Shown: piece by piece, positions 22,081-33,699 of the stretch | Position numbering within the stretch: position 1 is the first letter of the stretch | How the letters are laid out: each line of letters begins with the position of its first letter | From: Rhizomys pruinosus | Taxonomy: Eukaryota > Chordata > Mammalia > Rodentia > Spalacidae | Assembly (NCBI GenBank): GCA_009823505.1 | Contig: VZQC01008777.1 | Span: forward strand, 608,125-672,124 | Length of the DNA stretch: 64,000 nucleotides | Direction: 5' to 3' | Translations under genes and position numbers: made by a program | The notes under the pieces: generated by a model | Told to the model about the DNA's origin: nothing | The model's database searches: none | What the model saw: only the letters and a program-made list of their open reading frames with translations

Positions 22081-22500
22081 GAGATGTGCACACAGCACAC
22101 AGCACAACACCAGCAAGCGCCCAGCTCATAGCATGAGCAGATTTCACCTGAGTCCTGCATAACAACAGCATGCAAATGTCCAGGTGAGCCCTGCCTGTTT
22201 TGGTGCATTGGGCACCCCTGTGCTCCATAGAGGCTTGGTATTACCCAGGACCTTTCAACCTTTGGGTTCCAGCATGCGACATTGGTGGAATTAGACGCAC
22301 ACACAACACACAGCACACAGAACAACACCAGCATGTGGCCTGAGTTGGCCAAAAGGATACTGGCCCGTGGGCCAAGGTAGCAACCCCCACCCCCCCAACC
22401 CCAGCCTGGGGGAGCAGTCATGCAGAGGATCTAGCAGGCGCAATATTAGTGATTATAGTCTGTGCAGCCAACGTTGAAGCACCAGAATCCAAAGAAACAA
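22081..22500 (+). promoter_or_regulatory. L1 5'UTR (internal promoter region)
   Basis: GC-richer than its surroundings and unlike the 5'UTR at 60940. The phrase 'cacagcacacagcacaacac' recurs in similar form about 218 bp later (22090 and 22308), followed both times by 'accagca'. A C-rich stretch (22382-22405) comes before ORF1. In L1s this region drives Pol II transcription; here the role is inferred from position only. Confidence 0.6.
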
Positions 22501-22773
22501 ATAAACAAACAAATCCACATGCCAAAGACACAAAGAAAAAAAAAATGAGAAAAGCTCATAAAATCACGCCAAACTCTATAACCCTACAGACGACTCCTAC
22601 AATGAGATCTCCCTGGAAGGAAACCAAAACATGGACCTTAGAAGAATAATTGTGGACATATTCAAAGAAATTAGAGAACTAATGGAAGAGAATGAATACC
22701 TCAAGAAGTACCAAGAGGGTACTTGACCAACGTTGGAAAGAGCTAAGGGGAGAGATTGAAAAACTCAAGAAGG

Positions 22774-23016
22774 GGCGCTGGAGAGACAGCCTAGTGGTTA
22801 AGAGCACCGACGCTGTTGCAGAAGACCCAGGTTTGATCCCCAGCACCCACATGGCGGCTAAGAACCGTCTGTAACTCCAATTCCAGGAGAACTCCAGTTC
22901 CAGGGGAATCCGAGACCCTCTTCTGACCTCCGCGGCATTGCAGACACGGGTGCACAGACCTGCATGCAGACAGTACATTCATACACATACAGAAATAAAT
23001 AAATTAAAAAAAAAAA
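22774..23016 (+). mobile_element. B2 SINE in L1 ORF1
   Basis: Complete B2 with the target-site duplication aaaaactcaagaagg at 22759-22773 and 23017-23031, taken from the ORF1 coiled-coil coding sequence. Its tail is a long A-run. The B box reads ggtttgatccc, one change from the young copy. Confidence 0.95.
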
Positions 23017-23631
23017 AAAAACTCAAGAAGGACCTAGAGGGAGATAATGACAAACGTTGGAAAGAACTAAAGGGAGAAAATGACAAACTATAAAAGGAAG
23101 TGGAAATGCTGAAAAGATCCCAGGCCAAAATGAAAAAAGAAAATGACCATAGAATCAAGGAACTACAAAATGAGAATGAAAGACTCCAGAAGGAACTGGA
23201 AATACTAAAGAAATCACAGGAGGAAATGAAAAAGGAAATTGAACATTCATCCAATCAACAGGAACAGATGGGAAAAAGCCTCAGAAGCAGAATGGAAGAA
23301 GCAGACAAAAGAATATCAGACCCGCAGGATAACATGGACCAACTAGACTGCTCAAGTAAAGATAATGAAAAATTTTAAAAAGCACAAGAATGGAACAACC
23401 AGGAAATGCGGGACACTATGAAAAGACTAAACTTCTGCATCATAGGGATAGAGGAATGAGAAGAATGCCAAGACAACACTATTGACCAGATCTTCAACAG
23501 GATAATAGAAGAAAATTTCCCCAAACTGAAAAAAGACAAACCCATACAAATACAAGAAGCACATAGAACACCAAACAGACAGGACCAGAAAAGAAATTCC
23601 CCATGCCATATAACTGTTAAAACATTAGATG

Positions 23632-23846
23632 TGGGGCTGGAGAGATGGCTCAGTGGTCAAGAGCACTGACTGCTCTTGCAGTGGACCCGGGTTTGATTCC
23701 CAGCACCCACATGGAGGCTAAAAACCATCTTTAACTCCAGTACCAGGGGAATCCAACAACCTCTTCTGACCTCCACAGCATTGTGTGACACAGGTGCAAA
23801 CCTACATGCAGACAGTACATTCATACACATAAAAATAATAAACAAA
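23632..23846 (+). mobile_element. B2 SINE in L1 ORF1
   Basis: A complete but slightly older B2. Imperfect flanks aaaacattagatg (23619-23631) and aaaacactagaag (23847-23859) are a diverged target-site duplication. Confidence 0.88.
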
Positions 23847-24388
23847 AAACACTAGAAGCTCAAAAAAAAAAGACAAAATACTGAAAGCCACAAGAGAAAA
23901 ACAAGTTACATTTAAGGGGCAACCCATCACAATCACAGAATCATAGCTGACTTCTCAGTGCAAACTATGAAAGCTAGAAGAATGTGGACCAAAGTATTCC
24001 CAGTACTAAACCACTTTAGATGCCTGACTACTATATCCAGCAAAAATGTCAATTATAGTTGAAGGAGAAAGAAGAATCTTTTATGATATGAACAAAATGA
24101 AAGAATACATGTCCAAGAAATCAACACTTCAGAAAATCCTCGAAAGAATCCAAAGAACAGAGGAAAGGAACAACTATCCCTAAGCAATTAAAAAGAGAAA
24201 GCAACAAAATCATAACAGAGTAAATACAAACCTAGACCAAGAATGCAAACAAAAATAAGGTAGAAGGAAGCAACACACATCTCTCAATAATAACCTTAAT
24301 TACTAATGGTCTAAATTCCCCAATAAAAAGGCAGAATGGATTAGGAAACTGAATCCTTCTATATGCTGTCTACAAGAAACTCATCTCA

Positions 24389-24620
24389 AGGCTCTAGAGA
24401 TGGCCTAGTGGTGAAGAGCACCAACCACTATTGCAGAGGACCCGGGTTTGATTCCCAGCACCCACATGGCAGATGAGCACTGTCTTTGACTCCAGTTCCA
24501 GGGGAATCTGACACCCTCTTCTGACCTCCACAGCATTGCACGACACAGGTGCACAAACCTACACACAGACAGTGCATTCATACACATAAAAACAAATAAA
24601 ATTAAAAAAATAAATTTAAA
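24389..24620 (+). mobile_element. B2 SINE in L1 endonuclease region
   Basis: Flanked by aagaaactcatctca (24374-24388) and aagaagcccatctca (24621-24635), two mismatches in 15. It interrupts the ORF2 codons for the conserved 'LQETHL'-type segment. The head starts at ggctctagagatggcc, slightly shortened. Confidence 0.9.
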
Positions 24621-26730
24621 AAGAAGCCCATCTCACCCTCAAGGACAGACACCACCTTAGAGTGAAAGGATGGAAAAAAAAATATTCCAAGTGAATGTTA
24701 CCAAGAAACAAGCCAGAGAGGCTATTCAAATAACAAACAATATAGATCTCAAAGTAAAATTAATCAGAAGAGACAAAGAGGACCATTACATCCTTGTCAA
24801 AGGAACAATGAACCATGAAGACTTCACAATCCTAAATGTTTATGCACCAAACTCTGGTGCACCTAACTTTATAAACACTACTCTGCAGGACCTCAAGATA
24901 CAGATTAATCCAAACACACTAATAGTGGTGGATTTCAACAGCCCATTGAGCCCCTTGGATAGATCACCAGGACAAAAAATAAACAGAGAGCTATCAGAAC
25001 TGAACAATACAATACACCAACTGGACCTCACACACATCTACAGAATATTCTACACAAACACCAGAGAATAAACTTTCTACTCAGCACCTCATGGAGCATT
25101 CTCCAAAACTGACCACATACTGGGACAAAAAAGGAACCTCAACAAATGCAAAAGGATAGAAATTATTCCATGCATTCTATCAGACCACAGTGCAATAAAG
25201 CTCAATATGAACACCAGAATAATCCCAACTAGCTACAAGAATACATGGAGACTAACCAACACACTCCTGAATAATGAATGGGTCAGGGAAGAGTGAAATA
25301 AAAGTATGCATGGAACTGAATGAAAAAGACAATACAACACAACAAAATCTGTGGGATACTTTAAAAGCAGTCTCGAGAGGGAAATTTATAGCCCTAAGTG
25401 TCCACATCAAAAAAAAAAAATAGAAAGGGAACAAAAACACAATATAGCACTGCAGTTAAAAACACTTGGGAAACAATAGCAAATGAACTTTAAATGCAAC
25501 AGGGAGGAATAACAAAAATCAGAACAGAAATCAATGAAATAGAAACAAAGGAAACAATATATAAAGCTGGTTCTTTGACAAGATAAACAAAATAGAACTC
25601 TAGCCCAGTTAACCAAAAGAAAGAGTAACTCCACATCAATAGTATTCTTGATGAAGGGAGAAACATCACAACAGACAAAAAAAAAAATATCCAGACAATC
25701 ATACAGGAATACTTCAAAAACCTATACTCTACTAAATTTGAAAACCTAAGAGAAATTGATGAATATCTGAAATCCTGGGAACCAACAAAGCTTAACCAAG
25801 AAGAGATTGACAGTTTAAACAGACCCATAATATTTGAGGAAACTGAAGATATAATTAAAAACCTCTCAACTAAAAAAAGCCCCAGTCCAGATGGTTTCAG
25901 GGCAGAATTCTATAAAACATTTAAAGAGGTCCTGCAACCATTGCTACTCAAACTGTTCAGAAGGGTACAAACAGAGGGAATTCTCCCAAATTCCTTCTAT
26001 GAAGCCAGAATCACTGTAATACCAAAAACAGGCAAAGATACAAACAAAAAAGAAAGCTATAGACCCATCTCACTAATGAAGATAGATGCAAGAATTCTCA
26101 ACAAACTACTTGCAAATACCATACATCAAAAAGATCATCCATCATGATCAAGTTGGATTGATACCAGAGATGAAGGGGTGGTTCAACATATGTAAATCAA
26201 TAAATATCATAAAACACTAAATGGACTGAAAGACAAAAAATACACGATCATCTCAATTGATGCAGAAAAAGCCTTTGACCAGATCCAGCATCTCTCCATG
26301 TTTAAAGTCCTAGGGGGAAGTGGACTGAAAGGAACATTCCTCAACATGATCAAAGCCATATATAGCAAACCCACTGCCAACATCATCCTAAATGGAGAAA
26401 AATTGGAACCATTTCCCTTAAAGTTGGGAACCCAGCAAGGCTGCCCCCTATCCTCACTCCTCTTCAGCATAGTGCTTGAAAGACTTGCTAGGACAATAAG
26501 ACAAGAGAAAGAAATTAAAGGAGTACTAATTGGAAAAGCGGAAGTCAAGCTATTTCTTTTTGCAGATGATATGATAGTTTACTTAAGGGATGCTAAAAAC
26601 TCCACCAGAAAACTTCCAGAAATGCTTAAGAGTTTTAGTAGTTTCAGGATACAAAATTAACCTAGAAAAATCAGTAGCCTTTCTTTACACCAACAATAAA
26701 CAAGTGGAGAAGGAATATAAGAAGACCTTC

Positions 26731-26938
26731 TGGGGCTGGAGAGATGGCCTAGCGGTTGGGAGCAACAGCTGCTCTCGCAGAGGAGCCGTCTTTAGCTCTA
26801 GTTCCAGGGGAATCTGACACCCTCTTCTGACCTCCACAGGATTACATGACATGGGTGAACAGACCTACATGCAGACAGTACATTCATACACATTAAAATT
26901 AATTAATTAATTAAATAAAATAAGACTATTTTTAAAAA
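26731..26938 (+). mobile_element. B2 SINE lacking its B box
   Basis: Target-site duplication aagaagaccttc at 26719-26730 and 26939-26950. The element jumps from 'cgcagagga' to 'gccgtctttag', removing the B box and the 'cccagcacccacatgg' part. Its Pol III promoter is therefore incomplete. Confidence 0.9.
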
Positions 26939-28565
26939 AAGAAGACCTTCCCACTCACAATAGCTTCAAAAATAATAAGGTACCTGGAAACAAAACCTAA
27001 CCAAATATACCAAAGACCTCTACAACAAAAATTTTAAACCCCTGAAGAAGGATATTAAAAATGACATCAAAAGATGGAAAGACCTCACGTGCTCATGGGT
27101 TGGGAAAATTATTATTGTAAAAATGTCCATTTTACCAAAATTGATATACAGATTCAATGCAATCCCAATCAAAATCCCCATGAGCTTCTTCACAGACTTG
27201 GAAAAAAATCCTTAAATTCATATGGAAAAACAAAAGACCTGAATAGCTAAAGCAACCCTGAGTGAAAAATGTAATACAGGAGGGATTTCCCTACCAGACT
27301 TCAAACTATATTACAGTGCCATAGTCATAAAGACAGCCTGATACTGGCACAAAAACAGACCCATTGACCAATGGAACAAAATTGAAGATCCAAACTTGAG
27401 CTCATACAATTTCAGCCACCTCATATTTGACAAAGGGGCAAAAAAATCTCAATGGAAGAAGGATAGCATCTTCCACAAATGGTGCTGGCAAAATTGGATC
27501 ATCATTTGTAGAACAACAAAATTAAACCCCTACCTCCCACCCTGTACAAAAATATACTCCAAGTGATTAAAGATCTCAGTGTGAAGCCTGAAACCCTGAA
27601 GGCAATAAAAGAAAAAATTGGCCATAACCTACAAGACATAGGTGTAGGAAAAGACTTTCTCAATCAGACAGCAGCTGCACAGGAAATAATGTCAAAAGTA
27701 GACAAATGGGATGTCATCAAACTCAAAAGCTTCTGTACAGTGAAAGAAACAATCAAGGAAGTGAAGAGAAAGCCCACAGAGTGGGAGAAAATCTTTACTA
27801 GTGATACATCTGACAGAGCATTAACGTCAAGAATATATAAACTACTCAAAAAACAAAGAAGTAAGAAAAAAATGACCTACTCAAAAGATGAAATAAAGAG
27901 CTGAGCAGATACTTCACCAGTGAGGAATTAAAGATGGCTCAGAAACATCTTAAAAAGTGTTAAACATCATTAATAATTAAGGAAATGCAAATTAAAACCA
28001 CTCTCAGATATCATTTCACTCCAATATGACTGACTAAGATCAAGGAAACAAAAGACACCAAATGCTGGAGAGGTTGTGGGAAAAGTGGAACACTCATCTA
28101 CTGCTGGTGAGAATGTAAACTTGTACAACCATTATGGAAAGCAGTGTGGAGAACCCTTAAAAGACTCAAATGAGACTACTGCCTGACCCAGTCTTACCAC
28201 TCCTGGGTATATATTCACAAGACTCATCCTACTCCAAAGATCCATGCACATCCATGTTTATTGCAGCTCTCTTCACAATAGTGAAGAGCTGGAACCAACC
28301 CAAATGCCCCTCAACAGAAGAGTGGATAACAAAAATGTGGTACATCTACACAATAAAGTACTGTTCAGTGGTAAAGAAAGATGAGATTATGAATTTTGTA
28401 GGTAAATGGATGGAACCCAAGCCATTATGCTAAGTAAGTAACACAGACCCACAGTACTGGTCAACATATAAGCTTTGAGAAAATGAGTTTTATTTGAGAT
28501 GTAGAATATTCCATAAGGATGAATTACTTTTTAAAAAATAATAGGACACAGAAATAAAAAAATAG

Positions 28566-28830
28566 AAGGAAGCCTGAGGAGACAGTTCCACAGTGCTTGG
28601 TAAGCCTGAAGATTTGAATTTGATAACCTGAACCCACATCAAAATCCTGGTACAATGCTTTGTACCTTTAATCCCAATACTGGAGAATTAGCTGATCTTC
28701 AGGTCAAAGAGAGACTCTATCTTATTAAGAGAAGTGGATAGCACCTAAGGAAAAAACCCAAGGCCTCTACATGTGTAGACATACACATGTAGGTGAGCAT
28801 ATATGAACACACACAAACACACAAAAATAG
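28566..28830 (+). mobile_element. B4 SINE
   Basis: A tRNA-like head ('gaggagacagttccacag', 'cctgaacccacatcaaaatc') is joined to a B1-like body ('acctttaatcccaatact') and a 3' part with CA-rich sequence. B4 is an ID-B1 composite SINE. Confidence 0.7.
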
Positions 28831-29694
28831 AAAGAATAAATAAGAACCAAATTTCAGAGTCATATAATTCTGATCCCAGCAAAGGACAGTGAACATTATG
28901 AGAAAAGAAGTTAGACAGAATTCCATATTAACATAATAAATGTATATACTTCATTGATAAAACCCATTATTATACAACAATAATAATTTAACAAGACTAA
29001 CTTATTCAGTTTATATAATAAAAGCAAATTCCTTATTACTCTAAAATCAATGTATATAATAAGAAAGGAGAAATATTATGATTGTATTTGAAATGAAAAT
29101 CTTAAAATTCAATATGCTTACACTAAAATAGTGCTGAAAACTATAAATTAAAGTGATATGATCATTGTAAAATTAACTATTCATGCAGGTGAACCTGCAG
29201 TTAGCAGTTAGACTTAATGAATAAATGGTCATTTTCCTTCTAAAATCAGAAGGACATTAAAGATGTCTCAAGTTTTATGTGGTTGCCAAAGAAATTAGAC
29301 ATGATAGACAAACAAAAAAAAATGTAAAAAAAGGCAAAATTATCACATTTGCTAATTGCATAATGTAAGTGAAAGTTAAAAGTGAATCTACAGATTACCA
29401 AAAGAATAACAGGAGTTATAACAAGACAGTAAGGTCCAAAGTCAGAGTAAAATAGCTATGTAAATACACTGGTAACAAGCAATTATAGAAAGAAATATTT
29501 AAGAGGAACCTCTACAGAACCATGCCAGAACATAAAATAAGTAAAAAAGTAATGAGTAAATTAATGTGTATGTGAAAAGTATACATTGAGAACATAATGA
29601 TGGTAGAAAACTTAAAAAGTCCATCAATGAAATGCAGTAAAATGTTACAGGGTAGCATGGGGAAATTTGGTTAAGGACTGTCACCTCTTTCTAA
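28831..29694. other. No recognised feature
   Basis: AT-rich unique-looking DNA. No coding or repeat evidence. Confidence 0.4.
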
Positions 29695-30000
29695 ATTTGT
29701 CCACAAATTCTTTGCAATTCCAATCAATGTACTAGCAATTTCTTGAGAAATTGACTAACTGTATCCAAAATTTGCAAAAGAAAGAAAATTATCTAGTATG
29801 CAATACAATTGTGAATAACATACATGCATTTGAAGATTTATAAATGTTTTAATTTGCTTTATGCAAACAACATTATTGAGGTAGTATAATATTTTAATGG
29901 ATATATATATATATATAATTCAGTCAATGAAATAAAATCTCAAACACAGAAGTAGATGTACACATATATTATTATATTTTAGTCAAGCCAGTCAGGTGAG
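29695..30000 (+). mobile_element. Ancient L1 ORF2 fragment
   Basis: 'tttgcaattccaatcaatg', 'gtatccaaaatttgcaaaag' and 'ctcaaacacagaagtagatg' match in order the old L1 ORF2 segment after the reverse transcriptase. Decay is heavy. Confidence 0.4.
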
Positions 30001-30124
30001 TGCTATTAATTTATCCCAGCATAGCAATTTCTTGAGAAAAACATATATATTTGTGAAAACATAACTACTACCTAACACTTTATACAGCTATATCTTATAC
30101 TTACATGTTTTCTATAAATGCATG

Positions 30125-30425
30125 AACTATGGCAGGGGGGGGGGAAGGAAAGGGAATTGGATCTAAATGATTAAGAAATGTATGAAAGATACAAAACTTC
30201 AATTTAAAAAAGAACTGACTGAAACAGTAAATTTCTGCCCCAAAAAGTAAACATCTGGATCAAAAAATTTAAAAAAGACTGAGAAAAAGATGTGAGACAT
30301 GTATGGTAGAATGCAAGAGCTCTGGGGAAGTAGAGGGCAAGGGAGGGGTCATAGAAGGGGGAATGGGTCTAAATTTGATTAAGAAATGTTATATGAAGTA
30401 TGAAAAAGTTCAATATAAATTAAGA
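30125..30425 (+). mobile_element. Two tandem L1 3' ends
   Basis: A G-run then 'ggatctaaatgattaagaa' and 'aaaacttcaattt' ends one L1 3' end near 30210. A second module follows at once: 'gaactgactgaaacagtaa', 'gactgagaaaaagatg', a G-rich tract, 'gtctaaatttgattaag' and 'agttcaatataaa'. Both are 3'UTR tails with no coding part. Confidence 0.65.
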
Positions 30426-30592
30426 CAAAAAAGAGAACAATACATCCATAGGAAATATTTTTGTCAAACTGAATATAAACGGCATTAGGAATATAAAACA
30501 CGGTTGAAATTTGGACTTTATCAAAATAAAAATGAAACCAATAATTCAAAACCATCATAAATGTCTGAGAGAAATAAGGCATACAAATAACA

Positions 30593-30652
30593 GGTGTGGT
30601 GGTACATGCCTTTATCTCAGCACTTGGGACACAGAGGCAGGTGGACACATAA
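30593..30652 (+). mobile_element. B1 SINE head fragment
   Basis: 'caggtgtggtggtacatgcc' and 'cacagaggcaggtgg' are the first ~60 bp of a B1. It then passes into a microsatellite. Confidence 0.7.
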
Positions 30653-30750
<98 letters not shown>

Positions 30751-30751
30751 G
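30653..30751. repeat. Compound (TC)n-(CA)n-(TA)n microsatellite
   Basis: Pure TC, then AC/CA, then TA dinucleotide runs in succession, about 99 bp. ORFs on both strands here are repeat artefacts. Confidence 0.95.
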
Positions 30752-30849
30752 AAAATTGTTATTCGTAGAATATACATAATTCCTAGAAATTCAAGTAACA
30801 GAAAACTTGTGACATAGACTTGAAGCAGCAGTAGCCACCGGTCATAATT

Positions 30850-31260
30850 AAGTTAGATATTACCTGATTTGCTACCATGGCAAAACAAACCAAAACAATC
30901 TCATACTCCTTGGAATGGCTAAAGTAGTGCATCTGGCAGCACTTTGTTGACAAGAGTGTGAAAAAACTGGGAAACATCTAACAAAATTATTTGATGTTTT
31001 TTAATAGTGTTAAGATACTGTTGTAGTCTAGAAAATCCATCTGTAAGGATTGGTTTGGAATAATTTAAAACATAAAAATATCTTAATTTATACAAAGATC
31101 CTTGTGGCAATTTGACTCATAATAGTCAAATAGTGGAAACCACTTAAATAAACTAATAAATAAATTTTGGAATACTCACATACTGGAACAACAAGGAGCA
31201 GATTAACTAATCTAAACAACAGACTCTTTTGCTTATGTAAAATGTATCTCTATGATGAAT
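30850..31260 (+). mobile_element. Ancient L1 ORF2 C-terminal fragment
   Basis: 'ttggaatggctaaagtagtg', 'gacaagagtgtgaaaaaact', 'actcataatagtcaaatagt' and 'gtggaaaccacttaaataaa' follow the order of old mammalian L1 ORF2. No frame is kept. Confidence 0.55.
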
Positions 31261-32100
31261 TTAAAATACAATGGGTCATCCCAAGTGTTAAATAATGTCA
31301 AAACATAAATTATCATGGTAATCTACTCACTTCTATTCTAAAACATTTAGGATTTCAGGAATTTTAACATGTTCACCAAGGAGAACAATGCAAATAGTTT
31401 TGAATCACCATAAAATCTTGGATTTGGCTTACTTCATTATCTATAGCAGGGAAGTCTAGTTTCATGAAGTTCATGATACTATTAAAAGAATAGTGGAGTT
31501 GGCTATCACTAGAAAAGACCTGTGAAACAACAAAGAATGTATGAAATAACTTAAAGGTACTGCTAAGCAAAATTTCAATCAGAAGTTTCAATCTGAACTA
31601 TTGATTCAGAGGAAAAGGGTATTATCAATGCTAAAGCATCAAGCGGCATTGAAAGTTCCAGAAATTTTAGCTAAAAGTTGCAATGCAAATATAAAAATAT
31701 AAAACAAGATAAATATAATGGATGGTGTAATGATTATTGTTTCTTCCACAAACCCTTAAATTGTGGATGGCAGCTCCATGTACAGTCATGTAACTGAATA
31801 TGGGATTGATGAGAAATTTGGTAAAAAAAATTAAAGGTTTCTGACTGTGTAACAGGTTATTGCAGAATCAGGCAGGAAATTATTCTGGGGTATTCTTGGC
31901 AATGTTCATTAATGTTAATTGCATGAGTTCACTGCAAACTTCAATCTGAACACATCAGGTGTAGTTAGTTTGTAGTGTCTGTGCTATCACACCATGTAGC
32001 AGTACCAACAAATACTACACAAAGAACCTCAGCTCAGAGTCCAGACTGTTATGAATTTCAGGGTTCATCTGCACATACAAAGTCTTCTGTTCTTAGAAAA
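31261..32100. other. No recognised feature
   Basis: Unique-looking DNA leading to the left arm of an inverted repeat. Nothing coding recognised. Confidence 0.4.
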
Positions 32101-32291
32101 TCATAATGTTCTAACTATGAAAAAATGAAGACCAGCATGTTTTGATTGACATTATTTTATACATATCAATTTATATCTTTGGAGTGTATTATATTATTTT
32201 ATTTTAAAAATTATTATTGAATTGTACAGAAATGTTAATTTTGATTTGGAATTAGAACCGAATTTTCAACAGTTTCTGGAAAGGTTCTACT
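32101..32291 (+). repeat. Long inverted repeat, left arm
   Basis: The reverse complement of this ~191-bp arm matches 32878-33072 almost throughout, with about three substitutions and one 5-bp indel by eye. I do not recognise the arm as a known repeat. The spacer is about 586 bp and unique-looking. A hairpin or cruciform is possible. Confidence 0.93.
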
Positions 32292-32877
32292 CATAATTCT
32301 GCTATTTTGTTCTATGTATTTATTTATGCCATGTGGTTTTCTCAAAACTGAGGGTTATAGAACTAAAATATGAACCAACTCTTGAAGGATTCCATCCTGG
32401 AATAGCAAATATTCAGGTATGATTTAACTTCTTACATTAAAATTAACAAGTACATTCATCATTGCTATGCAAATTTGCTTTCATCATTTAATAGGTAAAT
32501 ACATATGCATATCAAAGTATAGTTTCAAATATTTATGATTTGCTATCAATAAATTTGGGTTTGTATACTTATTTTATACACAGTTATACCTAGGTTCTCA
32601 CACACATTTTTCAGGTAGATGAACTGCCCAGGAAATGCCAACCATTATTTAGATAACCAGAGGATCTGCCATTCATGCCACTCCTAGACTCAGTAGAGTC
32701 GGACCTGGAACCACAGCTAGAGACAACCAAGACTCATTCTTCCTGCTCCTATCTACTACACACACAAATCACCTAGGAGATCACAAGGAAGCTTGTGAAT
32801 ATGAACTCAGAAAGGGGTCCCTTGAACAAGTCCACTACTCTACCTCCAAGATAGTCCAGAACCTTAATGTTCTAACA

Positions 32878-33072
32878 AGTAGAACCTTTCCAGAAACTGT
32901 TGAAAATTCTATTCTAATTCCAAATCAAAATTAACATTTCTGTACAATTCAATAATAATTTTTAAAATAAAATACTCTAATATAATACACTCCAAAGATA
33001 TAAATTGATATGTATAAAATAATGTCAATCAAAACATGCTGGTCTTCATTTTATCATAGTTAGAACATTATG
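32878..33072 (-). repeat. Long inverted repeat, right arm
   Basis: Mirror partner of 32101-32291. Matching stops abruptly at both ends ('gtagaacctttccag' side and 'ttagaacattatga' side). No obvious short duplication flanks the whole 32101-33072 unit. Confidence 0.93.
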
Positions 33073-33185
33073 ATGGTATCCTGTGCCCTATCCCTCTAGA
33101 GCACTGTTCACTCATAGTGTGTGTCTCTTCTCTACCATTCAAGGACCCCACATGGAAGTCAGTGAGGCCTCCACAGACTTCAGAA

Positions 33186-33545
33186 GGTGTGGTGGTTTGA
33201 ATGAGTGTCCCCCATAGGCTTTAAGTATTCAGACATTTGTCTCCAGTTGGCGGCACTGTTCTTGAAGGTCTTAGAAGGTGTGGCCATGCTAGAGGAAGTA
33301 TGTCACTGGGGGCAGGCTTAGTGAGTTTAACAAGCCTCGCAGTCTCCAGTCACTCTATCTGCTTCCTGTGCTCATTGCAAGATGTGACCCTCGGCTTGCT
33401 GCTCCAGCTGCAGCCGCCATGCCTCCCACCACAATGGACTCTAATTCCCTGGAGCCGTCAATCGTAAGCTCAAATAAACTCTTCCTTTTATAAGTTCCTT
33501 GCTCATGGTGTTTTATCACAGCAACAGAAAAGTGACTAATACAGA
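33186..33545 (+). mobile_element. URR1-like non-autonomous DNA transposon
   Basis: Landmarks follow a common rodent repeat I recognise as URR1-like (hAT-Charlie group): 'tgtggtggtttgaatgag', 'gaggaagtatgtcactgg', 'caataaactcttccttt' in a slightly altered form, and 'gctcatggtgttttatcaca' with 'gtgactaatac' at the end. It has no transposase, so movement depended on a partner in trans. The family name is from memory and the 8-bp target duplication is not evident. Confidence 0.55.
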
Positions 33546-33699
33546 GGATAAACACCAAGGAACTTCTAAACACGTAGAAGTTTCATTCCTAGGCTCAGAA
33601 ATTGTATCTTTGTTGCTTAAACTGAGATCAAGTCTGACAACCTTTAAAAAAATCAACACTGATAAACCAGAAGTCACCTTCATTTGAGTAGTTGGCAAG

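Larger units (their letters stand above)
22519..24200 (+). pseudogene. L1 ORF1 remnant (RNA-binding chaperone)
   Basis: ORF1p is the trimeric coiled-coil RNA chaperone of L1 particles. The N-terminus (ATG at 22519, 'MPKTQRKK') is broken by a frameshift in an A-run near 22540. The longest clean piece, 23100-23378, is a heptad-rich coiled coil ('ELQNENERLQKELEILKKSQ'). The RRM-like part follows ('MKRLNFCIIGIEE', about 23415), then a degraded C-terminal domain after the second B2 (23870-24190). Similar 'ggaaagaactaaagggagaa' units repeat in the coiled-coil region. Two B2s split it. Confidence 0.85.
24280..28440 (+). pseudogene. L1 ORF2 remnant (endonuclease-reverse transcriptase)
   Basis: The APE-type endonuclease is visible as 'LNVYAPNSGAP', 'VVDFNSPLSPLDRS' and 'LSDHSAIKLNMN', read through several frames. 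A B2 interrupts its start at 24389. The reverse transcriptase shows '[18 protein letters not shown]' and the catalytic 'FADDMIVYL' box (26559-26585). The C-terminus is in pieces at 27563-27904 and 28170-28433 ('MFIAALFTIVKSWNQPKCPS'). Stops at 25069-25071 and 25297-25299 and frameshifts near A-runs rule out function. Confidence 0.9.
22081..28445 (+). mobile_element. Near full-length rodent L1 with four nested B2s
   Basis: Order: 5'UTR (22081-22500), ORF1 (about 22519-24200), ORF2 endonuclease (24280-25210), reverse transcriptase (about 25210-27100), ORF2 C-terminus (27560-28440). It stops just after the ORF2 end and I see no matching 3'UTR. B2 insertions at 22774, 23632, 24389 and 26731 each have their own target-site duplication. 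All four are in the L1 sense orientation. Stops and frameshifts occur throughout, so the element is inactive; the B2s are younger than the L1. Confidence 0.9.

Noticed and set aside
22979..23254. 91-codon minus-strand ORF rich in Ser/Phe
   Set aside because: It is the shadow of the L1 ORF1 coiled-coil coding strand.
30379..30777. 132-codon minus-strand ORF
   Set aside because: Produced by the TC/CA/TA compound microsatellite and an L1 tail.
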